Assembly (NCBI GenBank): GCA_029990175.1 | Contig: JARKIP010000049.1 | Location: 8,596,001 to 8,660,000, forward strand | Length of the DNA stretch: 64,000 nucleotides | Source: Petunia secreta | Taxonomy: Eukaryota > Streptophyta > Magnoliopsida > Solanales > Solanaceae | Reading direction: 5' to 3' | Shown here: piece by piece, positions 20,295 to 30,289 of the stretch | Layout: each line of letters starts with the position of its first letter | How positions within the stretch are numbered: the first letter of the stretch is position 1 | Made by a program: the position numbers and the translations under genes | Notes under the pieces: generated by a model | Databases searched by the model: none | Told to the model about the DNA's origin: nothing | The model's input: the letters and a program-made list of their open reading frames with translations, nothing else

Positions 20295-22956
20295 ACAAGT
20301 ATGTTGAATGAAAAACTGAATTTTTATCTTTGTATTTTCTTCATCTTTCTTTAGCTTGTACTTTCATGGCATATATACAGAAGAGTTTCGTCCGATTTAA
20401 AATCGGGCATAGCCTGCCTGAAAGTATAGAAATTGAAGTGTGCTGTTCTTATTGGGAAAATGCTTAACGAAAGATGTAAGTTTGAGAAATTAGGTTAATT
20501 ATTAGCCCTCAGGCTAGACTGGCTAGTCCCTCCAGAAAATCTAACTTTCTTTTCGTGAATATACGACAATAAATAATTTTCGAGAAAGAAAAATCATGGT
20601 TGTCATCAGGGGCTTGTTCTTGAACAGGAAACTTTTATTACAAACCATTTAATGGTGTAGAAATGCCTGTATTAATTACACTAGTGTAGCCAGCAGTACA
20701 GATAATGAAACAGTGCACAAGCACATGGTATTCTTGTGGTTGCAAAGAATACAAACCAACCATCAGCAATTCCTTTTAAAATTTTGTCCACAGTATAACC
20801 TTAGGGCTAGTGGGTCTCCTATTTGGTATACAGTTTTTTGTTAAATTCCATGAATGGTTACTGTGGGTCACTTGGCTGTATATGTCATGAAATCATGTAT
20901 AGTCTACTTGCAGCTGAAGAATCTTGGGAACCCCCATGCATGTGAAGCTGTTACTTCACTTCTATTTCTTTCCTCTTTCTTTCAAATAATTGAAACCTTG
21001 AGCTATTTGGACTTTTCCAATTCAAGATCAGATACCATTGACACTCATAGCCCTTGATATAGAACTATTTGGATATTCCAATTCAAGATCAGATGCCATT
21101 GACACTCATAGCCCTTGATATAGAAAACGAAATAACATAGCAATACAAATTAAGGAGAGAAGGACCATTTCAATTTATTTCAGGAAACAGACAAAAGTAC
21201 CTAATATATAGACAAAAATAATCTTATGGGGAGGTCAAAACTAGTGAAGGTTGGAATCTAGGGTGGCTCTGTACCATCCTTAAAAAGCTGTTGAGTACCC
21301 CACATTCGGTAGGAACCCCACATTCGGTAGGACAAATTAAAGGAGTTATTAAACCACCAACGAGTATCAGAAGCGAATCGAGGATATTAAATTTATGAAT
21401 TTCTAGATCATAAGCATACTTGTTTAATGGGTTCTAAATTACTCCTATATGCTTATCAAGTGAAGAAGTTTTAACACGAATCTAAGATTTGAGTCAAAGT
21501 TAGTAAGTGGTGTGATACTCGTATCTTGGATAGTAGATCCGTTCGTGTTGAGAATACAGTAGAATCTCTCTATTATTAATAAAAGGTCTCGAGGGCTAGT
21601 TGTAGTGAAGCGATAAAATCCATTTTAGAACAAAATCTCTACGATGTGAATCGAGTATAGTAGGGACAGTTGAGTACTAAGACACCCCGGACGATATATT
21701 ATCAAAAAAAGCACAGATGCTATACTTGCTAGAGATACTAACCCAACTAATTCTCTGCCAATTATTGCAGTCCTTCGCATCCCTTGTTTCTTTTACCTCC
21801 TCAGTACTTTAGTAATGTTCAATTGGTGCTAAACTTAAAAATAATCATAAGTGTTCATTACTCCAAAGGGCTCAAAGAAATATCGAAATACTTTACGTAA
21901 CCATACGAGCAGACTCACTAACATTAGTCAAATTAAATATCAAGTATGATGTTCATGAAGGATCTCAACTTAGATTAATTGCGACTTTTTATGTGCTAAT
22001 ATTACATAATACAGTACTCTATTTACAAATTAACTTGTATAGCAATACCATTATAACCCACTGGACCTCATCTTACAGTTCAATAAGTAACCAAAAGAAA
22101 AATCTTGATTTGGTGAGATTATTAGTTGAGTGTTCTAGTGAATTATTCTAGCTATGCGCTGTCTTTTGAATAAAATCAAGTCCACAATCATCCAATTGAT
22201 AAGTATCTGCAACAGCAGAATTCTAAGCACTTTCTGCTATTTTTACCACATGGAAGATGTGATTATTTCAATACTTCTTTCAATTCATGATTACTTATTT
22301 AATTAATAACAATAGAAGGGATAAAATAACTTATCGCCAGAGTTGAAAGTTGCCAAAAGTGATTATTGCTATTTTTAAATAGGTTACGATTGTGGGGTAC
22401 ATATCTCTCACTTTCTTTGGTTCTTCTCCAAATCAACTTGGCTTTTACAACCTCTTTGACAAAGAATCTCTATAACTAGTGCAATTAACCTATTTAAAGC
22501 ATTAAAGATATTTTATTTTATGCAAAATATCTTTGTAATAGCAATATTTGAGTTATACTAAGTAAGTTCGTGTAATATTATTTACCATATAGCATTATTT
22601 AACAATATATTAATATTTATTAGTCCCTCCAATGATATTTACCACACAATTTAACCATTGACTATTCTTTGATATCTTAATCTTCCATTTCTTTCCAGAA
22701 AATTTATTAGAGTATTAAGTGTGAAGGATAAAGATAATTTATTCTAGATTTTCTAGAATGACAGGTATATTTCAAATAGAATTGGAATGAGCGTACTATT
22801 CCCTACGTGAAAATAAAGCTGACATTATTTCTTTACAGTCCATTTAAAAAAGTATCACAATTCTGTATTAAAAATAATTAAATTTTAATATTACTACTTT
22901 ATATTTAATGTGATATTCATAACTACACATTTATTAATAACTTATCTCTAACTATA
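20295..22956. other. Intergenic, no gene recognised
   Basis: AT-rich. The only structure seen is a tandem duplication at 21000-21122 and a short duplicated CCCACATTCGGTAGGA phrase near 21301-21331. The 20854-21057 open frame is not convincing. Confidence 0.45.
21000..21122. repeat. Tandem duplication of a 62-bp unit
   Basis: Units 21000-21061 and 21062-21122 share a nearly identical text from the GAACTATTTGG start to the CTCATAGCCCTTGATATA end, with a few substitutions and one indel. Confidence 0.9.
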
Positions 22957-23195
22957 CTCCCTCCGTTCTAATTTAAGTGGCAGCATTTCCTTATTAGTCT
23001 GTTCCAAAAAGAATGACAGCATTTTAAATTTGTTAACAATTTAACTTCAAAATTACAGTTTTGCTATTACTGAAATGATTTACAACCACACAAACATCTT
23101 TGGCTTATTTTACACCACAAATTTCAAAAGTCTTTCTTTATTTCTTAAACTTTGTGCCGAGTCAAATTATAACACATAAAATGAAACAGAGGGAG
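22957..23195. mobile_element. Stowaway MITE
   Basis: Begins CTCCCTCCGTTC and ends GAAACAGAGGGAG, flanked by TA at 22955-22956 and 23196-23197. The terminal motif, TA target duplication and 239-bp length fit Stowaway (Tc1/mariner) MITEs. It sits about 0.4 kb upstream of the CIPK TATA box and may form part of the distal promoter. Confidence 0.9.
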
Positions 23196-23485
23196 TACTT
23201 TCTAAAAGTCTTCTCCAATTTTTAAACTCTCATCCGAACCAAACTATATTATCTTTTTTAAACCAAGAAAGTAAGTATATTTTGGACCTACATAAATAGT
23301 GGTGTGCGTATAAGCAGTATATTGCCGACCTCTAATTCAAGATTTTCCCAATGGAACAATAGTCAATAAACTTCCCAAAGAGGCGGTAAACCCTTTCTTT
23401 TATTACTTTTTTCATGAAAAAGAGGCGGTAACCTCGTTCACTTCAATCATACATCCAACAAACATCTGATACCAAGTCACCCATA

Positions 23486-23493
23486 CACGTGTC
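23486..23493 (+). promoter_or_regulatory. ABRE/G-box motif 1 (CACGTGTC)
   Basis: CACGTGTC is a G-box-type abscisic-acid response core (ACGTGTC) about 115 bp upstream of the CIPK TATA box. Binding by bZIP factors is inferred from the motif only. Confidence 0.6.
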
Positions 23494-23547
23494 ACATTCT
23501 TATTGCCAACTAGATCAAGCAAATTTCTTCCACCACTAAAATCCAAC

Positions 23548-23555
23548 CACGTGTC
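23548..23555 (+). promoter_or_regulatory. ABRE/G-box motif 2 (CACGTGTC)
   Basis: A second identical CACGTGTC, 62 bp after the first. Paired ABREs are the usual functional arrangement in ABA-responsive plant promoters. Confidence 0.6.
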
Positions 23556-23561
23556 AAATCT

Positions 23562-23569
23562 CATGCATG
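23562..23569 (+). promoter_or_regulatory. RY motif (CATGCATG)
   Basis: CATGCATG matches the RY element recognised by B3 factors of the ABI3/FUS3 type. It lies 7 bp after ABRE 2, an ABRE-RY combination seen in seed and ABA-regulated promoters. Confidence 0.5.
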
Positions 23570-23602
23570 CACCTTAAAAAGACAATTTTACCCTTGATTC
23601 CA

Positions 23603-23610
23603 CTATAAAA
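23603..23610 (+). promoter_or_regulatory. TATA box of the CIPK gene
   Basis: CTATAAAA in a C-rich context. A start site about 30 bp further on (near 23635) would give a leader of about 300 nt before the kinase ATG. Confidence 0.65.
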
Positions 23611-23722
23611 CCATGTCCATTGTCTCCTTAATACAGAAACCAAATCCACCAATTCTTGAAACCCTAGAGAGTAGAAACCCAAAATTAAAATCCCCAAATT
23701 TAATTCTCTTTCTAATTTGGGA

Positions 23723-23840
23723 ATGCAGAGAGATGGTAAGAAAACCCCTTGTTTTTAATTCACAATTAGGTGGCTTTTGCCCCCAAAAATCACTCGCCGG
23801 CGGCCGGAATTGTCACCGGAAACACGTCGAAGACGGGTGA
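23723..23840 (+). other. Upstream ORFs in the CIPK leader
   Basis: Two short ORFs precede the kinase start: ATG at 23723 (11 codons, stops at 23758) and ATG at 23733 (35 codons, stops at 23840). They overlap in different frames, and both end well before 23939. The ATG at 23613 is in frame with the second but lies so close to the TATA box that it is probably not transcribed. They could lower translation of the kinase; there is no direct evidence. Confidence 0.45.
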
Positions 23841-23938
23841 ACAACCACCCCATCAATCTTTTTTTACATAAATAGACACCCTTTTGGATCTTTTTTCAAA
23901 TTCCGTGTTCAAAAAGTGATTTTTATTGTTTTTTTATA

Positions 23939-25234
23939 ATGGCACCCGATGAAAAATGTGGTTTTTTATATGGAAAATATGAACTTGGAAGGCTCTTAGG
24001 TCAAGGTACCTTTGCTAAAGTGTACCATGCACGTAATGTGGTTAATGGTAAAAGTGTAGCTATGAAAGTGGTTGGGAAAGAAAAGGTGGTAAAAGTAGGT
24101 ATGATGGAGCAAATTAAAAGGGAGATATCTGTTATGAAAATGTTGAAACATCCGAATATCGTTGAGCTCGACGAAGTTATGGCGAGCAAGACGAAGATTT
24201 ATTTCGCAATGGAGTTTGTTAAAGGTGGTGAATTGTTTGCAAAAGTGGCGAAAGGAAGGTTAAAGGAAGATGTTGCAAGAGGGTATTTTCAACAGTTGAT
24301 ATCGGCGATTGATTTTTGTCATAGCCGTGGTGTTTATCATAGGGATTTAAAGCCTGAGAATTTGTTGTTGGATGAGGAAGGGAATCTTAAGGTGACTGAT
24401 TTTGGGCTTAGCGCGTTTTCGGAGCATTTAAGGCAAGATGGCTTGTTGCATACAACTTGTGGAACCCCTGCATATGTTGCACCTGAAGTGATTTGTAAGA
24501 ATGGGTATAATGGTGCATCAGCTGATATTTGGTCATGTGGGGTAATTCTTTATGTGCTTTTAGCTGGTTTTTTGCCATTTCATGATGAGAATATTATGGC
24601 TATGTATAAGAAAATTCATAGAGGTGATTTTAAGTGTCCACCTTGGTTTTCATCTGAAGCTAGAAGGTTGATAACCAAGATGTTGGATCCGAATCCGAAT
24701 ACTAGGATTACTGCTTCTAAGATTATGGAGTCTGTTTGGTTTAAGAAATCTATGCCAAAGACTTTGAGGACTAAGGGAGAAGAGGAGTTTGCTGTGGGGG
24801 ATGAAGATTGTGTGGGAAAGGCGAAAAAGATAGAGTCTTTAAACGCTTTTCATATCATTAATTTATCGGAAGGATTTGATTTGTCTCCTTTGTTTGAGGA
24901 AAAGAAGAAGATGGAGAAGGAACATTTGAGATTTGCAACCACAAAGTCAGCAAGCAGTGTGATTTCGAAGCTAGAGGAGGTGGCGAAAACGTCTAAATTC
25001 AGCATAAAGAGGAGTGATTCTAGTGTTAGGTTGCAGGGGCTAGAGAGTGGAAGAAAAGGGAAATTAGGCATTGCTGCAGATATATTTGCTGTGACGTCTT
25101 CATTTCTGGTTGTGGAGGTGAACAAAGCTAGTGGTGATACACTGGAATACAACCAGTTTTGCAGCAAAGAGCTTAGGCCAGCTCTCAAGGACATCCTTTG
25201 GACATCAGCCTCTGGGAATTCGACCGTCGCTTGA
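23939..25234 (+). CDS. CIPK: CBL-interacting protein kinase, CIPK5/CIPK25 clade
   Basis: Intact single-exon gene of 431 codons encoding a SnRK3-type Ser/Thr kinase, the partner of calcineurin-B-like calcium sensors, acting in calcium-dependent stress and ion-transport signalling. Kinase domain at about 14-268: P-loop GQGTFAKV (21-28), catalytic Lys43, helix-C Glu62, HRDLKPEN (134-141), DFG (154-156), activation loop with HTTCGTPAYVAPE (171-183). The CBL-binding NAF motif follows: LNAFHIINLSEGFDLSPLF (301-319). A phosphatase-interaction region spans about 330-355, and the C-terminal kinase-associated domain ends with SGDTLEY and LRPALKDILW. All key residues are present and length is normal. 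The start has an A at -3 and G at +4. The C-terminal wording and the AIDFCHSRGVYHRD stretch favour the CIPK5/25 group, which belongs to the intron-poor branch; the exact orthologue needs a tree. Confidence 0.97.
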   Translation: MAPDEKCGFLYGKYELGRLLGQGTFAKVYHARNVVNGKSVAMKVVGKEKVVKVGMMEQIKREISVMKMLKHPNIVELDEVMASKTKIYFAMEFVKGGELFAKVAKGRLKEDVARGYFQQLISAIDFCHSRGVYHRDLKPENLLLDEEGNLKVTDFGLSAFSEHLRQDGLLHTTCGTPAYVAPEVICKNGYNGASADIWSCGVILYVLLAGFLPFHDENIMAMYKKIHRGDFKCPPWFSSEARRLITKMLDPNPNTRITASKIMESVWFKKSMPKTLRTKGEEEFAVGDEDCVGKAKKIESLNAFHIINLSEGFDLSPLFEEKKKMEKEHLRFATTKSASSVISKLEEVAKTSKFSIKRSDSSVRLQGLESGRKGKLGIAADIFAVTSSFLVVEVNKASGDTLEYNQFCSKELRPALKDILWTSASGNSTVA

Positions 25235-25656
25235 GCTAATAAAAGTTAGAGATGCAAATCCCTGGTGGGGATAGATTCATGTTTTAGAGGATTAACTTTG
25301 TTTAGATTTGTTCTTTTACTTGTTAGATGTATATTTAAAATTGAGACTGAATTTGAAGTACGTCTCTCTTTAATGAACTAGTTTTCTGTTTCTCCAATCC
25401 TTTGGCAATTCCCCTGTTCCAATTGTGTTCTCTTCATGAGTATGTTATGTCTTTCGTTTTGGTGTTTGCTGGTGAGTGGTTCTTAATTGGTATTCGATTG
25501 TTTAGTGAAGATTGGATGTGAGCAGCTGCAGAAAGGGGATTGGCTTCCTAAGAGTTTGGTGCACATAACTTTCTAAACGACCAAAAATAAAATCAAGAGG
25601 CTATTGTTTCTCTAATGGACAAAAATAAATTCTTCTTGGTAGGCGATGGGCTCTGA
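25235..25656. other. CIPK 3' flank
   Basis: AT-rich sequence after the kinase stop. AATAAA-like AATAAAAG lies at about 25238, only a few bases after the stop, and TTTAATGAAC-type signals lie near 25370; the true poly(A) site is undetermined. Confidence 0.4.
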
Positions 25657-25665
25657 TAGTTCCAT

Positions 25666-26019
25666 GGATACTTACAAAAATAACCATAAAATCTAAAATA
25701 ATTACAGTCACTATCCACTACTTTCAAATATTACCCGACCTATCCACTAAAATATTTAACCTCTCTATCCATCCAGACTTATATACCATAGTTTATGCAG
25801 TATACCATAAAGGTATACAGTAATAAATGGCTCTTCAGACTTTTATACTATAATTTATGCAGTATACCTTGAAGTTATACACCTATAAGACATAACAAAG
25901 ATATATAATAATAAATGGGTAGGCTGGGTAAATACTTTTAGTTTTATGGATAGTATAATTTTTAATAGGTATGACTTGTAAATCTTTTATATTTTATGGG
26001 TATAGAGCGTAAAAATCCC
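25666..26019. mobile_element. Mutator-like MITE
   Basis: 354 bp flanked by the perfect 9-bp duplication TAGTTCCAT at 25657-25665 and 26020-26028. Ends GGATACTTAC and, read inward from the right, GGGATTTTTAC are related, with shared subterminal CCATAAAAT words. Inside are two similar phrases around TTTATGCAGTATACC near 25795 and 25857. No coding capacity. Confidence 0.8.
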
Positions 26020-26028
26020 TAGTTCCAT

Positions 26029-27586
26029 AGTGTTTCGTCCCTTAGTCACATATAAGCTATTTTTAACGTTTGTTATATTAATCAGTTTTGAGTTTTTAAC
26101 ATACAAAGATCCGTATCATGAATATGAGTTTTTATAGCATGTCGTATACTTCTCCTTGAGCATCTTTTCACAGGCTCTGATTAGGTCTCCGCCTTTCTGA
26201 AGTTTGAGTTAACCTACTTATCTGCTGTTGTCATGTAGTGGAAAAAAGAATAGGCTCTGCGAGTCAATTCAGAGTAGAATACACGATATACATGTCATTA
26301 CCTTAAAACATGAAGGGTACATAAGTGTATCAAAAACTATAGTTGAAAAGGCTGCAGATTGTCAGGCCAATAATCACCAATCCGGTGATATGCTCTCTCT
26401 TGAGGTTGATCAACTTTCTTGAAGGTTATGTTATTTGCTCTGGAAATCAGGAAATGTATCTTTTGACAGCACAGTGCCACTTAAAATGTAATTGAAAGCA
26501 GCTATGTAATCAACCAGTGACTAAATTTGCAAATAGTGACTAGTATAGAAGAAGAAGTTGCTGACAAATTAAGTTTTACTGCAATAGTCTCGAGATATTG
26601 AAGTCCAGTTGTGGGAGCATAAACAAAAGGATCACACTATTAGCAACAACCTGAAGTTGCTGCAAGACCATGAATAACCCTGCAAGTGGACCTCACTAGT
26701 CATTACATAAATGATTCAATTTAGGCTAATAGTTAAGATTCTTATTTACTAGAGATATGAAGAATGTGACTTATAAATTAAAAGTAAGCATCTCTTCTAG
26801 CAGATTCAGCAATTTAAAGACACGCATTCTTCTATCCCACAGGCATGTGCTGTGATCAAACTTCGAAGTTAAACTAATTAGATGGAGCACAAAAGCACCA
26901 AGAAGTAAAAAGGATTACAACCATCAGCAGGATTTGGTGCACCTTTCTACTTCCTCACACATACACAAGCTGTTGAATTTTTGGAACTTGGAAGAGTTGG
27001 AAGTCGAGTAAGGAACACCATTGGTACGAACTAAAAGCATACTCATTTCTGTTCATATTGGGGAAAGAGGTTAGAAAGAAAACTAAATGACAAGATATAG
27101 TTTCATTGATCAGATAATATTTCTTTGTACTTCACTCGATATTGAAATAGATTAAAGGAAAAGAAAACCTCAAGTTAATTAACAAGATAAGGAACAGTTG
27201 AATATGGCCACATAAAAAGTATTCAATCATGTTTCTTCTGGATCAGACACTGGGTGCAAAGTCGCTGTTTAGGACTGTTTATATTCAAAACCAGCCAACG
27301 CGACCAAGGGCTCTTTCTTTAACAAAAGCCTACATTGAGGGAGGGAGTTAGGCATAGGTGGAATAAATAGACAACAAAATATACAATCAAGTTCCAGCCA
27401 TAGCCAATTAAAGAATGAACATGCTCATTCCAGATCAATATAAAGAGAAAAAAGAAAGAAAGAAAGAAATACAGAATTAAAGAAGAAGGTATTAGGGAGC
27501 AACCCTTTAACAATAAAGCTTACAAAAAGGAGACTGAACAAATGTAGAATCAAATTGATCTGATTCAACATTTGTTCCCACCTATC
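26029..27586. other. Intergenic / 3' flank of minus-strand gene
   Basis: No gene recognised. The open frame at 26228-26422 has no known motif. The right end lies just after the stop codon of the unidentified minus-strand gene and should hold its 3' UTR. Confidence 0.4.
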
Positions 27587-27718
27587 TTAACCTATGTCTT
27601 TCTTCTTTTTCTTGATTCTGATGCTAGCGAGACTAGCCCCTTCCATTCTAAATGACCCTCTAGTAGCATGAGGAAGATCTTGAACTGTATTGAACACTTG
27701 AGAAGTTCCATTCAAGGA
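27587..27718 (-). CDS. Unidentified minus-strand gene, terminal exon
   Basis: Exon of 44 codons including the stop TAA (27587-27589). It begins after a CTAAAAG acceptor and reads SLNGTSQVFNTVQDLPHATR, then an Arg/Ser-rich stretch and a lysine-rich tail ending KKKKKDIG. Phase 0 at its start matches the phase-0 end of the exon at 27784-27881, across a 65-nt intron beginning GTATAT. I do not recognise the protein; the basic C-terminal tail could be a nuclear signal or nucleic-acid contact (inference). Confidence 0.5.
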   Translation of the reverse strand, partial: SLNGTSQVFNTVQDLPHATRGSFRMEGASLASIRIKKKKKDIG

Positions 27719-27783
27719 CTTTTAGCCAAGAATATATCAGCAGTAAGATTAGGCGATTAGCTTCACTAAAAGCAGCGATATAC

Positions 27784-27881
27784 CTCTCCATGTAGTTTCC
27801 CTAACATGTTTTTGATTTGACGGATCCAATGTTGCATCTTCCAAGAAGGATTGGTCTTCCCAGAATCTTCCCGACAATCAA
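27784..27881 (-). CDS. Unidentified minus-strand gene, internal exon
   Basis: 98-nt exon between a pyrimidine-rich acceptor (CTTTTCCCCACTCTAAG) and a GTATAT donor. It reads DCREDSGKTNPSWKM followed by QHWIRQIKNMLGKLHGE. It starts in the phase left by the exon at 28939-29005 and ends in phase 0. Without splicing the frame hits a stop at once, which supports the intron. Alternative frames here are also open, so confidence rests on the chain of matching phases. Confidence 0.45.
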
Positions 27882-28938
27882 CTTAGAGTGGGGAAAAGCA
27901 GATACTAGAAGCAATCACCATAAAATTCATGATGGCCAGAAACAAGAAATGTTTAATGAAGTTCAACTCCAAATGTATAATTTTCAGTCCATGCAGATAA
28001 AGAGTTTAATACCATATTCTCTTTCCAAAAATAAGGAAAATGATTATGCTTCATCCAAAATGAGCAGATAAGCAACATACAATAGGTCAAAATAAGTGGT
28101 ATGCCACAGACTCGCAGCTATATCATATTACATGATCTCCAAGCTCTATTCATCACTTCAAATACTCAACCCAAGTGAAAACCACCAACAATTTCTGCTA
28201 GAGTAGCTAAAAAAACACACTTTTTAGCCTCACTTTTCTCAATTGACCACGCAGCATGTCATGTAGTATGTCATTATATATGCACAACGGCTTCATGAAC
28301 CTCATCGCATCTATTAGGAGATACTATTGGAGTAGCAAATTTTAGGAACTCTTTTATATATGTTAATATTATTTTTAGATTACAAGATTGATCCTCAGTG
28401 TTTGGAGGATATTAAAATATGATTGGAGGAATCACAGATCTCTCTGCTGAACCTTTGACCCCCAAGCAAATCATTTGGTATTTTGACATATGAGAGTGTC
28501 TATTTTTTTTCCTCTAATGACAGGAGAACTTTACCAGACTCAGCAACTACTAATTACCACCATGTCCTCTATCCAAGGTAATTCATAACTAGTAAAACTA
28601 CAACAATTCTCGGTCATTTCGTTTTGCCTTTTTTTTGAGAAAAGTAGAACTACAACTCTACTCCTACCATAGAGTCCGCAAGGCCTAGCCTAACTTGACA
28701 GTGATAGACATGTATGATGTATCCGAAGACTACATAGATGCAAAGGTTCATCAATTTCCACATACTCATGGCAAAATATTTTAATCATATCGAAAACCTC
28801 TTAACTATCAAACAAAACAATCTCAGCAAACTAAATACAAAAGTTTAGATGATGTGATAAACCATAGCTTTAGAATTGGCTGATGGTGAGAATTACACAG
28901 TAGGAGAGATGAGAAAGAGGAAAAATTGGTTCACTTAC

Positions 28939-29005
28939 CCAAGTTCTTTACGAAGTAAAGGCGGGCTGAATTGCAACCCTCAACTTGAGCTCTTCTTGCC
29001 AATCC
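28939..29005 (-). CDS. Unidentified minus-strand gene, internal exon
   Basis: 67-nt exon between acceptor CAACTTTCAG and a strong GTAAGT donor, reading GLARRAQVEGCNSARLYF then VKNL. It ends in phase 1, which the next exon (27784-27881) requires. No stop in the used frame. The function is not recognised. Confidence 0.45.
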
Positions 29006-30262
29006 CTGAAAGTTGGGTTAGATGGCCAATAGTTAGACCATATAGAAATGAAATACTGAGCACCAAAGTGCACAAGTCTTTCTCCTTTCTTCTGCTTCTT
29101 TTTTTCATTTTGTATTTTAATTTGTTTTTTTTCCTATTTGGGGTGGTGGGGGGGGGGGGGGGGGGGAGGGATAAAGGGGGAACTTATTGGACAAGAATAT
29201 GAACTATTCAGTTTTTTTCGCATGTAACCACCAAACAACACTATAAAGTAAAGAATATCATCCAATAGAAAGCATAACTTAAACAATCCAATAGAAAAAG
29301 TGAAGCTAAAGTTCTTCATTTCTCAACCAGCATGTAAGACCTCAAACTAGATTTTTGTAGGATGCAATTTCCACCAAGCCAGAGATTCTATGCATGTTAC
29401 AGTGGGAAAATTGTACAATTGGTCTCAAATTTTATACATTAACCCACTGATAGACCATAATCTCATCCACAACAACATTCCACCCATATGCATGTGCCTC
29501 ATCTTCTATCTTTTTACTTGCATCATAAAACGACCACACAAGGACACTTCATTATGTAGTCTTTCTAGTGTTGGATCATAGTTAACTAGTTTCTCTACCA
29601 AGTGGAATTTATAGCTGGTTATATAATAAACAAAAACATGTAAACGTTTTACGTGTCTCTCTTTCACCTATCAATTTCTCTCTAAATATAGCGTTAATTA
29701 TTTTCTGCGGTATCACCAAACATCGACTCCAGTTTATCATAGAAATCCAAATGTTTAAAATGGATGTATGGCCATACATGTTAAGATAAAATTATAAATG
29801 TAGATGGCACAACTAGTACGAATAGAATGTAAAAGCCGGAGGTCACATGGCTAATTGAGTAACATCTTATGCGGACCACCAACTCACTAGCTTGAAGCTA
29901 TGACTATATGATGATCGAAGTGGTGAAATACAAGGCAATAGTACAACGGGCCTAAGCCAAAGACCAAGAAAAGCTCGACGTACAACAGTCATCATGGTTG
30001 TCGAGGCCACAAATATGGAAGGATGACAGAACTCCACGACACAAGAGTCTCAAGCAGCCAATCTTAACCACCAAGAAGCCGTGCTAGCTATGGAAACTGC
30101 AGAGGTGAAGGTAGGAGGTATGGTAAATCGCATGTTTTAGTGTTACATTCCTTATAAATATTGTAATTGTGCTATCTGATGTGTAATTTTAATATTAAAA
30201 AAAATGGAAAATTGAAGGAAAGAGATTTGCACTTGCTATTGGCAATCGGAGGAGAAGGAGAA
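29006..30262. other. Intron or intergenic stretch
   Basis: Probably a large intron of the minus-strand gene if its exons at 34.4-34.7 kb belong to the same transcript. Holds a G18 run at 29149-29166. No other feature recognised. Confidence 0.35.
29149..29166 (+). repeat. G18 homopolymer
   Basis: Eighteen consecutive G, preceded by GGGGTGGT and followed by AGGG. It could form a G-quadruplex. Run length is prone to sequencing error. Confidence 0.9.
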
Positions 30263-30289
30263 AAAGAAATGCAGTGACTTGACGCCACT

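Noticed and set aside
23613..23840. 75-codon ORF before the CIPK gene as a separate gene
   Set aside because: Its ATG lies about 3 bp after the TATA box, so it is probably upstream of the transcription start; only its last 35 codons are likely in the leader.
27817..28071. Plus-strand 84-codon ORF
   Set aside because: Overlaps the better supported minus-strand exon at 27784-27881, with no motif of its own.
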